This document shows, in pieces, positions 17,344 to 25,526 of a DNA stretch of 64,000 bases (position 1 is the stretch's first letter; each line of letters opens with the position of its first letter). Below the pieces are notes generated by a model. The model saw only the letters and a list, made by a program, of their open reading frames with translations. It was not told the DNA's origin and made no database searches. Source of the DNA: Algoriphagus marincola DSM 16067. Its GTDB lineage: Bacteria > Bacteroidota > Bacteroidia > Cytophagales > Cyclobacteriaceae. Both the position numbers and the translations under genes were made by a program. The stretch is taken from positions 496,001-560,000 of the forward strand of contig NZ_AUBU01000002.1 of the NCBI RefSeq assembly GCF_000429405.1. The letters run 5' to 3'.

Positions 17344-17976
17344 ATGCTCTTTCAAACCAAAGATTTAAAGTTTTCCCATCCGGGTCAAAAGGAGTACCAT
17401 TTTCAGGATATTTCCCTGGATCGTGGAGAGTCCCTTTTAGTTTTAGGAAAGTCAGGCAGTGGAAAAACCACCTTGCTCAATCTTATTGCAGGATTACTTT
17501 CCCCTCATTCAGGCTCGGTTGTTTTAGATGGCACCGCTATTAATCAGCTTGACTCCGGCAAAATGGACCGTTTTAGGGGTGAGAATATTGGGATTGTTTT
17601 TCAAAAACCTCATTTACTCGCACCGCTTGACGTAAAGGAAAACCTCATGATGGCGCGCTATTTTTCAAATAAAAATGGGCAAGATGCTGATGAGCTTCTT
17701 CAGGAACTGGATTTATCAAAAAAATCACATTCTCCTGTGAATCAGTTGAGTGAAGGGGAAGCTCAGCGGGTTTCTATCGCCAGAGCCTTGATCAATCGTC
17801 CCAAACTTATCCTTGCTGACGAACCTACCTCAAGTTTGGATGACGAAAATGCAGAACGAGTGGTCAAGTTGCTGCAGGATCAAGCTACTAAAATCCAGGC
17901 AGCCTTGATTATCGTTACGCATGACCATCGTGTCAAAGAACAAATTTCCAATTACATCGAAGTCAAATCCGTATGA
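17344..17976 (+). CDS. ABC transporter ATP-binding protein (LolD/MacB-type; zinc-operon homologue)
   Basis: 210 residues, slightly short for the family. Walker A is GKSGSGKT (35-42), the Q-loop region reads VFQKPHLLAPLDVKENL, the signature is LSEGEAQR (a variant of LSGGQ) and Walker B is LILADEPTSSLD, with the H-loop in VTHDHR. This is the MacB/LolD class that powers FtsX-fold permeases. The downstream permease overlaps its stop by 4 bases, implying translational coupling. Gene order ATPase, permease, DUF3299 matches a zinc-responsive operon known in Pseudomonas (PA4064-PA4066), which is the basis for the suggested role. Confidence 0.9.
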   Translation: MLFQTKDLKFSHPGQKEYHFQDISLDRGESLLVLGKSGSGKTTLLNLIAGLLSPHSGSVVLDGTAINQLDSGKMDRFRGENIGIVFQKPHLLAPLDVKENLMMARYFSNKNGQDADELLQELDLSKKSHSPVNQLSEGEAQRVSIARALINRPKLILADEPTSSLDDENAERVVKLLQDQATKIQAALIIVTHDHRVKEQISNYIEVKSV

Positions 17977-19340
17977 ACCTTTTTAAATTAAGTTGGAAAT
18001 ACCTGACCTTTCGTCCCTTATCCACTGGGCTGAATGTATTGCTTCTGGCTCTGGGCCTGGCAATTATTACCGTCCTCTTATTGATTCAGGACCAGTTTGA
18101 GAAAAAGATGACGCAAGATGCAGCTGGCATCGACTTGGTGGTGGGAGCCAAAGGAAGTCCCCTGCAATTGATTCTTTCCAGTGTCTATCATGTTGATTTT
18201 CCTGTCGGAAATATTCCTATGAATGAGGCGGTTCGCCTTTCTAGAAGTCGCCTAGTCAAGCAGACTATCCCCATGGCACTTGGTGATAACTATCAAGGTT
18301 ACAGGATCGTGGGCACCAATCATGACTATTTGAGTTTGTATGAGGTCGGATTTTCTTCAGGGAAAGCCTGGGAAGAACCTTTTGAGGTGGTGCTAGGGGC
18401 AATGGTCGCTGAAAAATCTGGTCTAAAGCTTGGAGATACATTTACGGGAAGTCATGGCATTAGTGTGGGAAGTCATGATCACGATCATCATGATTTTCGA
18501 GTGGTTGGAGTTTTGGAGCCAAAAGGAAATGTAGTAGATAGACTGGTCCTAACTTCAATAGAGTCAGTATGGTATACGCACGATGAAGAAGAATCAGGTG
18601 AAGAGGAGCCGACTTCGGAAACAAGCGAAGACCAAGATACCCTTGCTCATGATCATGAGCATCAGAACGAAGAAGTTGACCTTGAGGAGGATGACTATGA
18701 AAATACTGAAGAAGATCACGAAAATCATGATCATGACCACGATGCCAAATTCCATCACCCAGTTGCCAAAAGCGGTTTCCCGGCAACGGATCAAGATCGT
18801 GAGGTTACCACCTTGCTGGTTCAGTACCGAAGCCCCATGGCTGCCGTACAGCTACCCCGGATGATCAATTCTAATACGAATATGCAGGCAGCTTCTCCCT
18901 CATTCGAGATGTCACGCTTGTTTGAGCTCCTTGGAGTTGGTGTTCAAGTATTGGAGGGATTGGCTTTTGTGCTGATTGCGATTTCAGGTTTGGGAATATT
19001 TATCGCCCTTTACAATTCATTGAAAGAACGGCGCTATGATTTGGCTGTACTCCGGGCTATTGGTGCCAGTAAATTTCAATTGCTGATTTTGATATTTCTA
19101 GAAGGCATTTCTTTGACTTTCTTAGGAGCTCTACTAGGAATATTGCTGGGCCATGGTTTCCTCTCTATTTTAGCTGCGCAAAATGAACAAGGGATTGCTG
19201 CTGGCCTGCAGGCATGGACTTTCCTATCTGCTGAACTTTGGATAGTCATTTATGCGTTAACAGTGGGTGTTTTGGCTTCTGCCATCCCCGCTTGGTCCGC
19301 TTATCAGACAAGTATCGCCAATCAATTGACAAGAAAATAA
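17973..19340 (+). CDS. FtsX-fold ABC permease with a histidine/acid-rich extracytoplasmic insert
   Basis: 455 residues. One membrane helix near residue 20, a large extracytoplasmic domain, and three C-terminal helices of the FtsX/MacB permease fold (about 330-450, with RRYDLAVLRAIGASKFQL). The extracytoplasmic part carries two metal-binding-like clusters: SHDHDHHDF near residues 166-174 and a very acidic stretch with at least nine His (for example AHDHEH and HENHDHDHD) around residues 204-263. Such runs usually bind zinc or other divalent metals. In proteobacterial relatives a separate His-rich protein (ZrgA, DUF2796) performs this role; none is present here. The gene overlaps the ATPase gene by 4 bases, and a DUF3299 gene follows 62 bases later. 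Confidence 0.88.
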   Translation: MNLFKLSWKYLTFRPLSTGLNVLLLALGLAIITVLLLIQDQFEKKMTQDAAGIDLVVGAKGSPLQLILSSVYHVDFPVGNIPMNEAVRLSRSRLVKQTIPMALGDNYQGYRIVGTNHDYLSLYEVGFSSGKAWEEPFEVVLGAMVAEKSGLKLGDTFTGSHGISVGSHDHDHHDFRVVGVLEPKGNVVDRLVLTSIESVWYTHDEEESGEEEPTSETSEDQDTLAHDHEHQNEEVDLEEDDYENTEEDHENHDHDHDAKFHHPVAKSGFPATDQDREVTTLLVQYRSPMAAVQLPRMINSNTNMQAASPSFEMSRLFELLGVGVQVLEGLAFVLIAISGLGIFIALYNSLKERRYDLAVLRAIGASKFQLLILIFLEGISLTFLGALLGILLGHGFLSILAAQNEQGIAAGLQAWTFLSAELWIVIYALTVGVLASAIPAWSAYQTSIANQLTRK

Positions 19341-19402
19341 ACAACCAACTTTCGAACAAGCTTAAATTTGAAGCTGTTTTGATAGTAAACCGAAATTTAT
19401 CG

Positions 19403-19846
19403 ATGAAAAGAATAAGCCCAATTTTAGTATTAGCGTTCATGATCCTCGCCGCGAAGCCATACTTTGTTTTCGCTCAGCAAGATAATGTCTGGAGAAATCT
19501 GGCCGAGGTAAGTTATAAAATCAGTGAGGATGAATTTGGGGAGCTTTATGTCCCTGTCTTCTCTGAAAATATTCAGAAGCTTGAGGGCAAAATGGTAGAG
19601 GCTGATGGCTATATCATTCCTTTTGAAGGGATGTTTAAGCCGGATCACATCATTTTATCAAGCCTTCCTTTGGCTGAATGCTTTTTCTGTGGTTCCGGAG
19701 GCCCTGAGACGGTAATGGAAGTCATGCTTTCCAACCCAATCAAATACACTTCGAAAAGAGTGAAGGTACGTGGCAAGCTAACCTTGAATTCCAAAGATCC
19801 TGAAAAACTCATGTATATTCTTCAGGACGCAACGTTAGTTGAATAG
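19403..19846 (+). CDS. Exported DUF3299 protein with CxxC motif
   Basis: 147 residues from the ATG at 19403; the frame stays open further upstream but overlaps the permease and gives no sensible leader, so this ATG with its signal peptide (ending FAQ) is chosen. The mature part has an OB-like core: VEADGYIIPFEG, then the diagnostic CFFCGSGGPETV with Cys93 and Cys96, then RVKVRGKLTL. DUF3299 proteins accompany the same ABC ATPase/permease pair in zinc-regulated operons of proteobacteria. The CxxC and the His-rich permease together suggest periplasmic metal handling, which is an inference. It converges on the aminotransferase gene with only 5 bases between stops. Confidence 0.85.
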   Translation: MKRISPILVLAFMILAAKPYFVFAQQDNVWRNLAEVSYKISEDEFGELYVPVFSENIQKLEGKMVEADGYIIPFEGMFKPDHIILSSLPLAECFFCGSGGPETVMEVMLSNPIKYTSKRVKVRGKLTLNSKDPEKLMYILQDATLVE

Positions 19847-19851
19847 TGCTT

Positions 19852-20679
19852 TCAGGCTTTAGTAAGCTCCGATTCTAGATTTTTAAACCGCTTCAATAAG
19901 TCCAATGAAATAGGGCCCGGTTTCCCGGTACCGATAGGTTGCTCATCGATTTGGGTGACAGGAAGAAGGATTTTTGTAGTAGAAGTAATAAAAGCTTCAT
20001 CAGCCTCAAGAGTTTCCTTTAGGGTTAATGGGCGGATGTGGACAGGGATATCTGCCAGTTTTAGAATGTTTTTTCGGGTAATGCCTAATAGTATGTGTTC
20101 AGAAGGGGTGATGATTTCATTGTTTTTCACAATGAAAAAATTACTTCTCGAGCTTTCGCTTACATATCCATTTTGGTGGTAAAGTACATCTTCGGCTCCT
20201 TGCTCCTTCCAAATATGAGAGTGCCATACGGCCAAAGCATAATTGGTGGTTTTGATACTGGCGATAGGTCTGACGTGTTCCAAAGTCAATAACTTGATGC
20301 CTTTCTCATATTTTTCTTTTGCAGGGAAAATGAGTTCTTCTGCAAATAGAAATAGCTTTCCTTTTCCAGGGGAAAAATGGTTTTCAGACATTCCACCACT
20401 TAATACCATTCGAATTCCACCGGCTTTGAGATCGTTTTTTTGGATAAGTTCGGTGACTATTTCTTTTAATTCTGAGCGGCTGTAGGGAAGTGGAATAAAG
20501 GTTTTTTCCGCAGAGCGAATGAACCGATCCAAATAATCTTCCAAAAACAAAGGCTGATAGTTGACTGTCCTAAAAAAATCAAAAATGCCATAACCTCTGA
20601 TCAAACCTAAATCTGAAGCGTGGAGGGTAGCATCTTTTGTTGGGACGAATTGTCCATCTGCAAAACAGTATGGTTTCAT
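19852..20679 (-). CDS. Class IV (PLP-dependent) aminotransferase
   Basis: 275 residues. Fold-type IV PLP enzyme: N-terminal DGQFVPTKDATLHASDLGLIRGYGIFDFFRT, catalytic Lys143 in IASIKTTNY, and Glu175 in YVSESSRSNFF that contacts the PLP pyridine. Members include branched-chain aminotransferase, D-amino acid aminotransferase and 4-amino-4-deoxychorismate lyase. The length of 275 residues suits the last two better than IlvE (about 300-350). Substrate cannot be decided from the sequence. The gene stands alone on this strand. Confidence 0.9.
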   Translation of the reverse strand: MKPYCFADGQFVPTKDATLHASDLGLIRGYGIFDFFRTVNYQPLFLEDYLDRFIRSAEKTFIPLPYSRSELKEIVTELIQKNDLKAGGIRMVLSGGMSENHFSPGKGKLFLFAEELIFPAKEKYEKGIKLLTLEHVRPIASIKTTNYALAVWHSHIWKEQGAEDVLYHQNGYVSESSRSNFFIVKNNEIITPSEHILLGITRKNILKLADIPVHIRPLTLKETLEADEAFITSTTKILLPVTQIDEQPIGTGKPGPISLDLLKRFKNLESELTKA

Positions 20680-20813
20680 AATTGAATGATTTGTGGTATT
20701 TGAATGGTGATTTCCGCTAAGAACTTGAATTCGAAATTAAGCCCTTTGAATCAAATATTGATTTTTAAACTTATATTTTTCTTCAAAGTACGCTTTAAAT
20801 ACCAATCCAATTC

Positions 20814-20821
20814 TATATTTG
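20814..20821 (+). promoter_or_regulatory. Possible -7 element for the lipoprotein gene at 20901
   Basis: TATATTTG matches the TAnnTTTG consensus, about 80 bases before the ATG; the -33 element is weak. The surrounding gap 20680-20900 is AT-rich and shows nothing else. Confidence 0.4.
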
Positions 20822-20900
20822 CCTAATGGTTTACTTCGCAGTAAAAACTATAATTAAACTCAGAAAAAATTGAATTAGTAATATAAAATATCTGATAATC

Positions 20901-21326
20901 ATGACTAAGTATTCATACATTTTCACTTTGTTGTCGATCTTTTTTATCTACTCTTGTGGTCCTTCCCTTTCGGATCAAAATAAAGAACTGAGAGATGAAG
21001 TCATTGCAGTTCATGATGAGGTGATGCCTCAGATGGGTAAACTGAAAAACCTTGAAAAACAGGCTTTGAATCTGGCTGAGGAACTTGAGTCTAATGAAGA
21101 AGGGGATAGCTTGAGGGTTCAAGAGCTAAAGGCGCTGGCTTATGATCTGAACCAAGCCCATGAGGGGATGTTTGTTTGGATGAGACAATATGAGCAGGAA
21201 AACGGAGAACGCAGCCCTGAGGAAGTAAAGGCCTACCTAGAGGATCAAATGGTCAAGGTCCAAAAAGTCAATGAGGACATCAAGACTGCTTTAGCAAAAG
21301 CTTCCAGTCTATTGGAAGATCAATAA
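20901..21326 (+). CDS. Small coiled-coil lipoprotein
   Basis: 141 residues. The lipobox FIYSC places the lipidated Cys at residue 19. The mature chain is almost entirely charged heptad-like helix (for example KLKNLEKQALNLAEELESNEEG), suggesting a helical bundle or coiled coil at the outer membrane or in the periplasm. Similar Bacteroidetes proteins are often labelled viral A-type inclusion protein, a name without functional meaning. Its stop overlaps the stop of the convergent cytochrome gene by 7 bases. Function unknown. Confidence 0.75.
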   Translation: MTKYSYIFTLLSIFFIYSCGPSLSDQNKELRDEVIAVHDEVMPQMGKLKNLEKQALNLAEELESNEEGDSLRVQELKALAYDLNQAHEGMFVWMRQYEQENGERSPEEVKAYLEDQMVKVQKVNEDIKTALAKASSLLEDQ

Positions 21327-21769
21327 TTCTCTGGTGCTTCTTGGAGATACTTCTCTACTTCAGCCGAAGTAATTACACCTTCATTCATGCCCCAAATATT
21401 GTACAAGTACGTGGAAATCTGAGCGATATCCAGTGGTTTTAAGTTTGGATTGGCAGGCATAGGCTGATCGTAGACTTGTCCGTTGACCATTATTTCGCCC
21501 TTTTGCCCATTTTTCATGATCCAAACTGCCCGCGGAATACTAGCTCGAAAGTAGTCTGCATCCTTTAGAGGAGGGATGAGTTTTCCAAGTCCTTTGCCGT
21601 CAGCCTGATGGCAATTTGCGCAGTAGTTTTCATAGAGTGTCTTGCCATGTATGGCATATTTCATGACATCTGGATCGGAGATTTCTGACAGATAATTCTC
21701 CTCTTGGGTGCTTTTTGGACTGCACGCGATTCCTGCCAAAATCAGAAAAGCAAAGATGAATTTTCTCAT
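21320..21769 (-). CDS. Lipoprotein cytochrome c
   Basis: 149 residues. Lipobox LAGIAC puts the lipid on Cys16, anchoring the protein in a membrane. One haem c site is present: Cys50-Ala-Asn-Cys53-His54 (CANCH), followed by GKGLGKLIPPL and the likely distal Met in QPMPANPNL. It is a small class I electron carrier. It is the last gene of an operon hemJ, SCO1-like, cytochrome c, overlapping the SCO1 gene by 4 bases. An electron carrier to, or accessory of, a terminal oxidase is a reasonable inference. Confidence 0.92.
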   Translation of the reverse strand: MRKFIFAFLILAGIACSPKSTQEENYLSEISDPDVMKYAIHGKTLYENYCANCHQADGKGLGKLIPPLKDADYFRASIPRAVWIMKNGQKGEIMVNGQVYDQPMPANPNLKPLDIAQISTYLYNIWGMNEGVITSAEVEKYLQEAPENY

Positions 21770-22422
21770 TGCTCGAGTAATTTTGGAATATCGCGGATCA
21801 AGCGATCTACCTGATCAGATTTGGTTCCATCATACACTCCTCTGATGTGACCATCGCCATCTACAAGCACAAAAGCTCCACTGTGTAGAAAACCACCGGG
21901 TTCATTTTGATCTTCCATAGCAGTGGTGAGGTAGCTTGTTTGACCAATCTCATAGATCTTTTCAGCATCTCCGGTTAGGAAATTCCAAGTTTTGGCATCG
22001 TTCACCCCTAACTTTTCGGCGTAGACTTTCAATACTTCCTGGGTATCATGTGTAGGGTCTATGGAGTGGCTTAAAATGAGGAAATTTGGGTTGTCCTTAT
22101 AAGCTTCATAAACCCTCAGCATCTCCTTTTTCATGATCGGACAGATGGTGGGGCAAGTAGTAAAGAAGAAATCTGCCACATAAATTCTCCCCTCAACATC
22201 CGCATTGGAAATGGTATCACCCAGTTGGTTGACGAATTCGAAATCAGCGATTTCATGATATACGGTATCTTCAACCATTTTTCCATCCCGCTCAATTTGA
22301 TCCACATGGCGATTTCCTAAAATCGGTAAGCTTCCTCCTCCATCAGACCCTGATTGAGGGCTTTCACACTGCCAGAAGAGTATGGCTCCCAAAGCAAAAA
22401 AGAGAATTTTGACTTTATGCAT
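21766..22422 (-). CDS. SCO1/SenC-family copper protein (cytochrome oxidase assembly)
   Basis: 218 residues, lipoprotein (lipobox LFWQC, Cys19). Thioredoxin-like fold with the copper-binding motif CPTIC (Cys90, Cys94) and the third ligand His180 in GGFLHSGAF; LILSHSIDPTHDT is also typical. SCO proteins deliver copper to the CuA site of cytochrome oxidase or reduce its cysteines. The upstream gene hemJ ends 4 bases before this start, and the cytochrome gene overlaps its end by 4 bases, so the three are translationally linked. Confidence 0.95.
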   Translation of the reverse strand: MHKVKILFFALGAILFWQCESPQSGSDGGGSLPILGNRHVDQIERDGKMVEDTVYHEIADFEFVNQLGDTISNADVEGRIYVADFFFTTCPTICPIMKKEMLRVYEAYKDNPNFLILSHSIDPTHDTQEVLKVYAEKLGVNDAKTWNFLTGDAEKIYEIGQTSYLTTAMEDQNEPGGFLHSGAFVLVDGDGHIRGVYDGTKSDQVDRLIRDIPKLLEQ

Positions 22423-22426
22423 GTTT

Positions 22427-22960
22427 TTAATCTTTTCTGAATTTTTTATAAATGCGGATTCCCAGCATCAATGTGACGCCTAACCCAACCAAACTTACAA
22501 TGCCCCATAGCATACTGACTGTGCTTTTCAGCACAATAAGAAAAACAATGGCAAATAAGAGTAGGGTCGAAGCCTCATTCCAGATTCTTAACTGTGTGGA
22601 TGTCCAGCGAGTTCGGCCTTTTTGTATTTCTTTGAAAAGAATATGACAGCCTATGTGATATCCGTAGAGTAGGGCTACAAAGCCAAGCTTGGCATGCATA
22701 AATCCCAGCTGAAGGTAGCCCATTCGATAGGTCAAAACCCAGAATCCAAAAATGAGTGTTAAAACAGCAGATGGCCAAGTGATAATGTACCATAGTCGAG
22801 AGGCCATCAGGTCAAGTTGAGGCTTGAGAATCGCTCGCTCGGCCTCTGGTCGCTCCATGGCTTCCGTTTGATAGATGAAAAGGCGGACGATGTAGAAAAG
22901 CCCTGCAAACCAAGTGACTACAAAAATGATGTGAAGGGCCTTGATGTATTCGAATCCCAT
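22427..22960 (-). CDS. hemJ: HemJ-type protoporphyrinogen IX oxidase
   Basis: 177 residues with four or five membrane helices. It starts with the family hallmark YIKALHIIFVVTWFAGLFY containing the conserved His10, and has the conserved Lys91 in GFMHAKLG. HemJ oxidises protoporphyrinogen IX in haem synthesis. Some databases call these CopD-like. Placement ahead of SCO1 and cytochrome c genes supports a haem/cytochrome role. The start at 22960 is only 30 bases from the divergent gene at 22991, so the promoters must overlap. Confidence 0.9.
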   Translation of the reverse strand: MGFEYIKALHIIFVVTWFAGLFYIVRLFIYQTEAMERPEAERAILKPQLDLMASRLWYIITWPSAVLTLIFGFWVLTYRMGYLQLGFMHAKLGFVALLYGYHIGCHILFKEIQKGRTRWTSTQLRIWNEASTLLLFAIVFLIVLKSTVSMLWGIVSLVGLGVTLMLGIRIYKKFRKD

Positions 22961-22990
22961 TGTCAGAATTTTGGGCTAAATTAAGGCCAA

Positions 22991-23419
22991 ATGCCAATAA
23001 CCCCTAATAATTTGAAGAACTCTCGTCGACTGATTCTGTTTATTTCTCTGGCTATAACAGCACTCCTTATCTACATTATGATGGAAAGCTTTTCTCAGCC
23101 CGGAATGGAGCGATTCGAAGGGAAATATGAGGAAATAGATTTTTACCGAAATGAAAATAATACCGGTCCGGTGCTGCGTATTTATGCAATAAAAGTCTTG
23201 GATGCAGATTCAAGCTGGATGAAGGAATTTGGCGAAGCTCAGCAACATACTAAATACGGTAAGACCAAGGTTTTTTTCTTCAAGGATACTCCTAGCGAAT
23301 CATTGACACTAACACCCAAGGAACCCCATTTTCCAAAAGAGTGGGAAAAGTATTTATTTGCGAGCTATGAGAAGTCTATTCTTGGAGAAAGCCGATTTAC
23401 CTTTAATGACAATGATTAA
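22991..23419 (+). CDS. Membrane-anchored protein of unknown function
   Basis: 142 residues. A short cytoplasmic start, one membrane helix (about residues 13-31, LILFISLAITALLIYIMM), then an extracytoplasmic domain with alternating charged and aromatic residues (EIDFYRNENNTGPVLRIYAIKVL, FFFKDTP). No family recognised. It is divergent from hemJ, and its 3' end overlaps the start of meaB by 14 bases. Confidence 0.65.
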   Translation: MPITPNNLKNSRRLILFISLAITALLIYIMMESFSQPGMERFEGKYEEIDFYRNENNTGPVLRIYAIKVLDADSSWMKEFGEAQQHTKYGKTKVFFFKDTPSESLTLTPKEPHFPKEWEKYLFASYEKSILGESRFTFNDND

Positions 23420-24401
23420 AAAGCGGAAATCTTTAGAGGAATACAAAGCGGGGATTTTGGCTGGAAATCGAGCTGTTTTGGCGCAGGCAATTACCTTGGT
23501 AGAGAGTAATTTGAGTGCTGATTCAGATTTGGCGAGTGCATTGGTTCAAGAAATTTTACCCTACACGGGTAACTCGATTCGAATTGGAATCACTGGAGTA
23601 CCGGGGGTGGGAAAGAGTACATTTATCGAGGCTTTTGGCAGGATTTTATTGGATCAAGGGAAGAAAGTGGCTGTCTTGGCTGTAGATCCTTCCAGTCAAA
23701 AAACTGGGGGTAGCATATTGGGGGACAAAACCCGCATGGAAAAATTGGCAGCAGACCGCAGAGCTTTTATTCGGCCAAGCCCTTCCGGGACAACCTTAGG
23801 CGGGGTCACCTCCAAAACCCGGGAATCCATGCTGATTTGTGAGGCAGCTGGATTTGATGTAATTCTAGTTGAAACAGTAGGAGTGGGGCAATCTGAAACA
23901 GCCGTGAAAGGCATGGTGGACTTTTTTCTCCTCTTGATGCTTGCAGGTGCTGGCGATGAATTGCAGGGAATCAAAAAGGGGATCATGGAAATGGCAGACG
24001 GAATTCTTATCAATAAGGCTGACGGAGATACTATTCCTGCTGCAAAACGAGCCAAAAATCACTACCAGAATGCCTTGCATCTTTTTCCTCCATCAGAAAG
24101 TGGCTGGTATCCTAGCGTCACAATCGGGTCGTCTTTGACAGGTGATGGGCTGTTCGATTGTTGGAAGAAGATTTATGAATACCAAAATCATATGGTAGAG
24201 CGAGGACTCTGGAATGAAAATCGAGCCAAGCAACGCCTCAATTGGTTAGATGAAAGTATTCAGTCTATTCTAGGAAAAGCTTTTTTGGAGCATTCAGAGA
24301 TCCAGAAGCGATTGCCGGAAGGAAAGGAAGCTGTCAAAAATGGCACCCTTAATCCCATCGCTTTTGCAAAAGAACTGACGGGCCTATTCTTCAAAGAGTA
24401 G
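23406..24401 (+). CDS. meaB: Methylmalonyl-CoA mutase-associated GTPase MeaB
   Basis: 331 residues from the ATG at 23406; a second ATG at 23412 is equally possible, and the frame is open further upstream inside the preceding gene. P-loop GITGVPGVGKST (Walker A 64-72), then the MeaB-specific segments VDPSSQKTGGSILGDKTRM, IRPSPSGTTLGGV and ETVGVGQSE, and a G4-like NKADGD. MeaB (ArgK/YgfD family) gates delivery of adenosylcobalamin to methylmalonyl-CoA mutase and ejects damaged cofactor. Its client is encoded 18.5 kb away at 42939-46459 rather than next door. A bidirectional terminator follows. Confidence 0.95.
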   Translation: MTMIKKRKSLEEYKAGILAGNRAVLAQAITLVESNLSADSDLASALVQEILPYTGNSIRIGITGVPGVGKSTFIEAFGRILLDQGKKVAVLAVDPSSQKTGGSILGDKTRMEKLAADRRAFIRPSPSGTTLGGVTSKTRESMLICEAAGFDVILVETVGVGQSETAVKGMVDFFLLLMLAGAGDELQGIKKGIMEMADGILINKADGDTIPAAKRAKNHYQNALHLFPPSESGWYPSVTIGSSLTGDGLFDCWKKIYEYQNHMVERGLWNENRAKQRLNWLDESIQSILGKAFLEHSEIQKRLPEGKEAVKNGTLNPIAFAKELTGLFFKE

Positions 24402-24434
24402 AAGGTTCTATAATAAATGATATTTAAAATAAAA

Positions 24435-24475
24435 AGCGCTGCCACTCCTAATAGGATTGACAGCGCTATTTTTTT
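24435..24475. terminator. Bidirectional intrinsic terminator (meaB / btuG-like)
   Basis: AGCGCTG (24435-24441) pairs with CAGCGCT (24461-24467), with an inner TCCT/AGGA pairing. T-rich on the right for meaB and A-rich on the left for the minus-strand lipoprotein gene, so it can serve both convergent genes. Confidence 0.85.
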
Positions 24476-25526
24476 ATCTAAAAAGGAAGCCCGATGGTCC
24501 TCTACCCACTTCGTAAGTTCTTCTTTCTATAGCCTGTTCATCCAAAACAGTCACTGTTCCATTTCCTTGAAATCCATTTGAATTGGTGAGGTAAATCTCA
24601 CGCAGTAAGGGATCGTAGGAAATACCATAAAAACCCGAACCGTTGTGCCAATCCAGATCTATTTCCGAATCAAAAAGAGCAAGTTTAGCTACTCCGTCTT
24701 GGTAATCAGGCCATCCTGAACTAGTCAGCATGTATGCGACACCTTCGGGGGAAATCGCAATTTTTCCCGTCGCATTGACAATTGGGTAATAATTGGTAGT
24801 CCTTAAAGTGAAATTATCTAAATGGAAACTGTAAAAAATTACTTCTTCACTTGCGATGGAATAAAGGTAAACCAATCCATTTGCTTCAAAAAACATCATT
24901 GGTCTACCTTCCACGTCGATTGTTTTGAAGATTTCTTCTGTCTGAGCATCAATCACTTCTACTTTACCCTCCTCTGAGCCAGCCACTAAAATATACCTGC
25001 CGGCATTAATCATATCCTCTGGTTTTCTGGAAACAGGAATTTTCTTCGAAACAGTCCCTCCATCAAGGCTTTGTACCACGGCAATGTAAGAGTTAGGGGT
25101 ACTGAAATCAGACTCATATGGCCCATAATCAGAAATGAAGAGTTTGTCGCTATTCGCTACTAAAGACCGGGGTACATCCAAATTTTCAGTCACTGAACCT
25201 ATACTTTTGAAATCCCGCGCATCTACAATTTCTACTTTTCCAGTATTGGCTACTAGATAGAGGCGATCTTCTTCTAAAATCATGTCCTGCAAAAGACCTG
25301 CGAAAGGACGGCCGTTTTCCAGTTCAAAAATATTACTCTTTAGTTCGTCGGTGTTAGTATTCAAATGGAAAACTTCCCCATCATTGGCACCAAAGGCACC
25401 TTCATTCATTATAAGTATGCCTTGTTCGTATTCGCCTAGAGGTCTTTCAGGCTCTGATTCAGAGCAAGCGAAAAGTGATACTGCTAAAAAGCTGATCAAA
25501 AATGGTTTGAATAGATTCTTTGTCAT
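24474..25526 (-). CDS. btuG: YncE-like beta-propeller lipoprotein, probable BtuG-type B12-binding surface protein
   Basis: 350 residues. Lipobox SLFAC gives lipidated Cys21, followed by acidic residues that often direct Bacteroidetes lipoproteins to the cell surface. The rest is a seven-bladed-propeller pattern of the YncE/DUF5074 kind (LYLVANTGKVEIVDARDFKS, KVEVIDAQTEEIFKTID). It overlaps the TonB-dependent receptor gene by 4 bases, and both lie behind a cobalamin riboswitch. In Bacteroides thetaiotaomicron the propeller lipoprotein BtuG pairs with BtuB in just this way and binds B12 with extreme affinity. Assignment rests on fold plus context; sequence identity to BtuG was not tested. Confidence 0.78.
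   Translation of the reverse strand: MTKNLFKPFLISFLAVSLFACSESEPERPLGEYEQGILIMNEGAFGANDGEVFHLNTNTDELKSNIFELENGRPFAGLLQDMILEEDRLYLVANTGKVEIVDARDFKSIGSVTENLDVPRSLVANSDKLFISDYGPYESDFSTPNSYIAVVQSLDGGTVSKKIPVSRKPEDMINAGRYILVAGSEEGKVEVIDAQTEEIFKTIDVEGRPMMFFEANGLVYLYSIASEEVIFYSFHLDNFTLRTTNYYPIVNATGKIAISPEGVAYMLTSSGWPDYQDGVAKLALFDSEIDLDWHNGSGFYGISYDPLLREIYLTNSNGFQGNGTVTVLDEQAIERRTYEVGRGPSGFLFR

Noticed and set aside
19238..19402. N-terminal extension of the DUF3299 gene into the permease gene
   Set aside because: It would bury the signal peptide 55 residues inside the protein; the ATG at 19403 gives a clean export signal.
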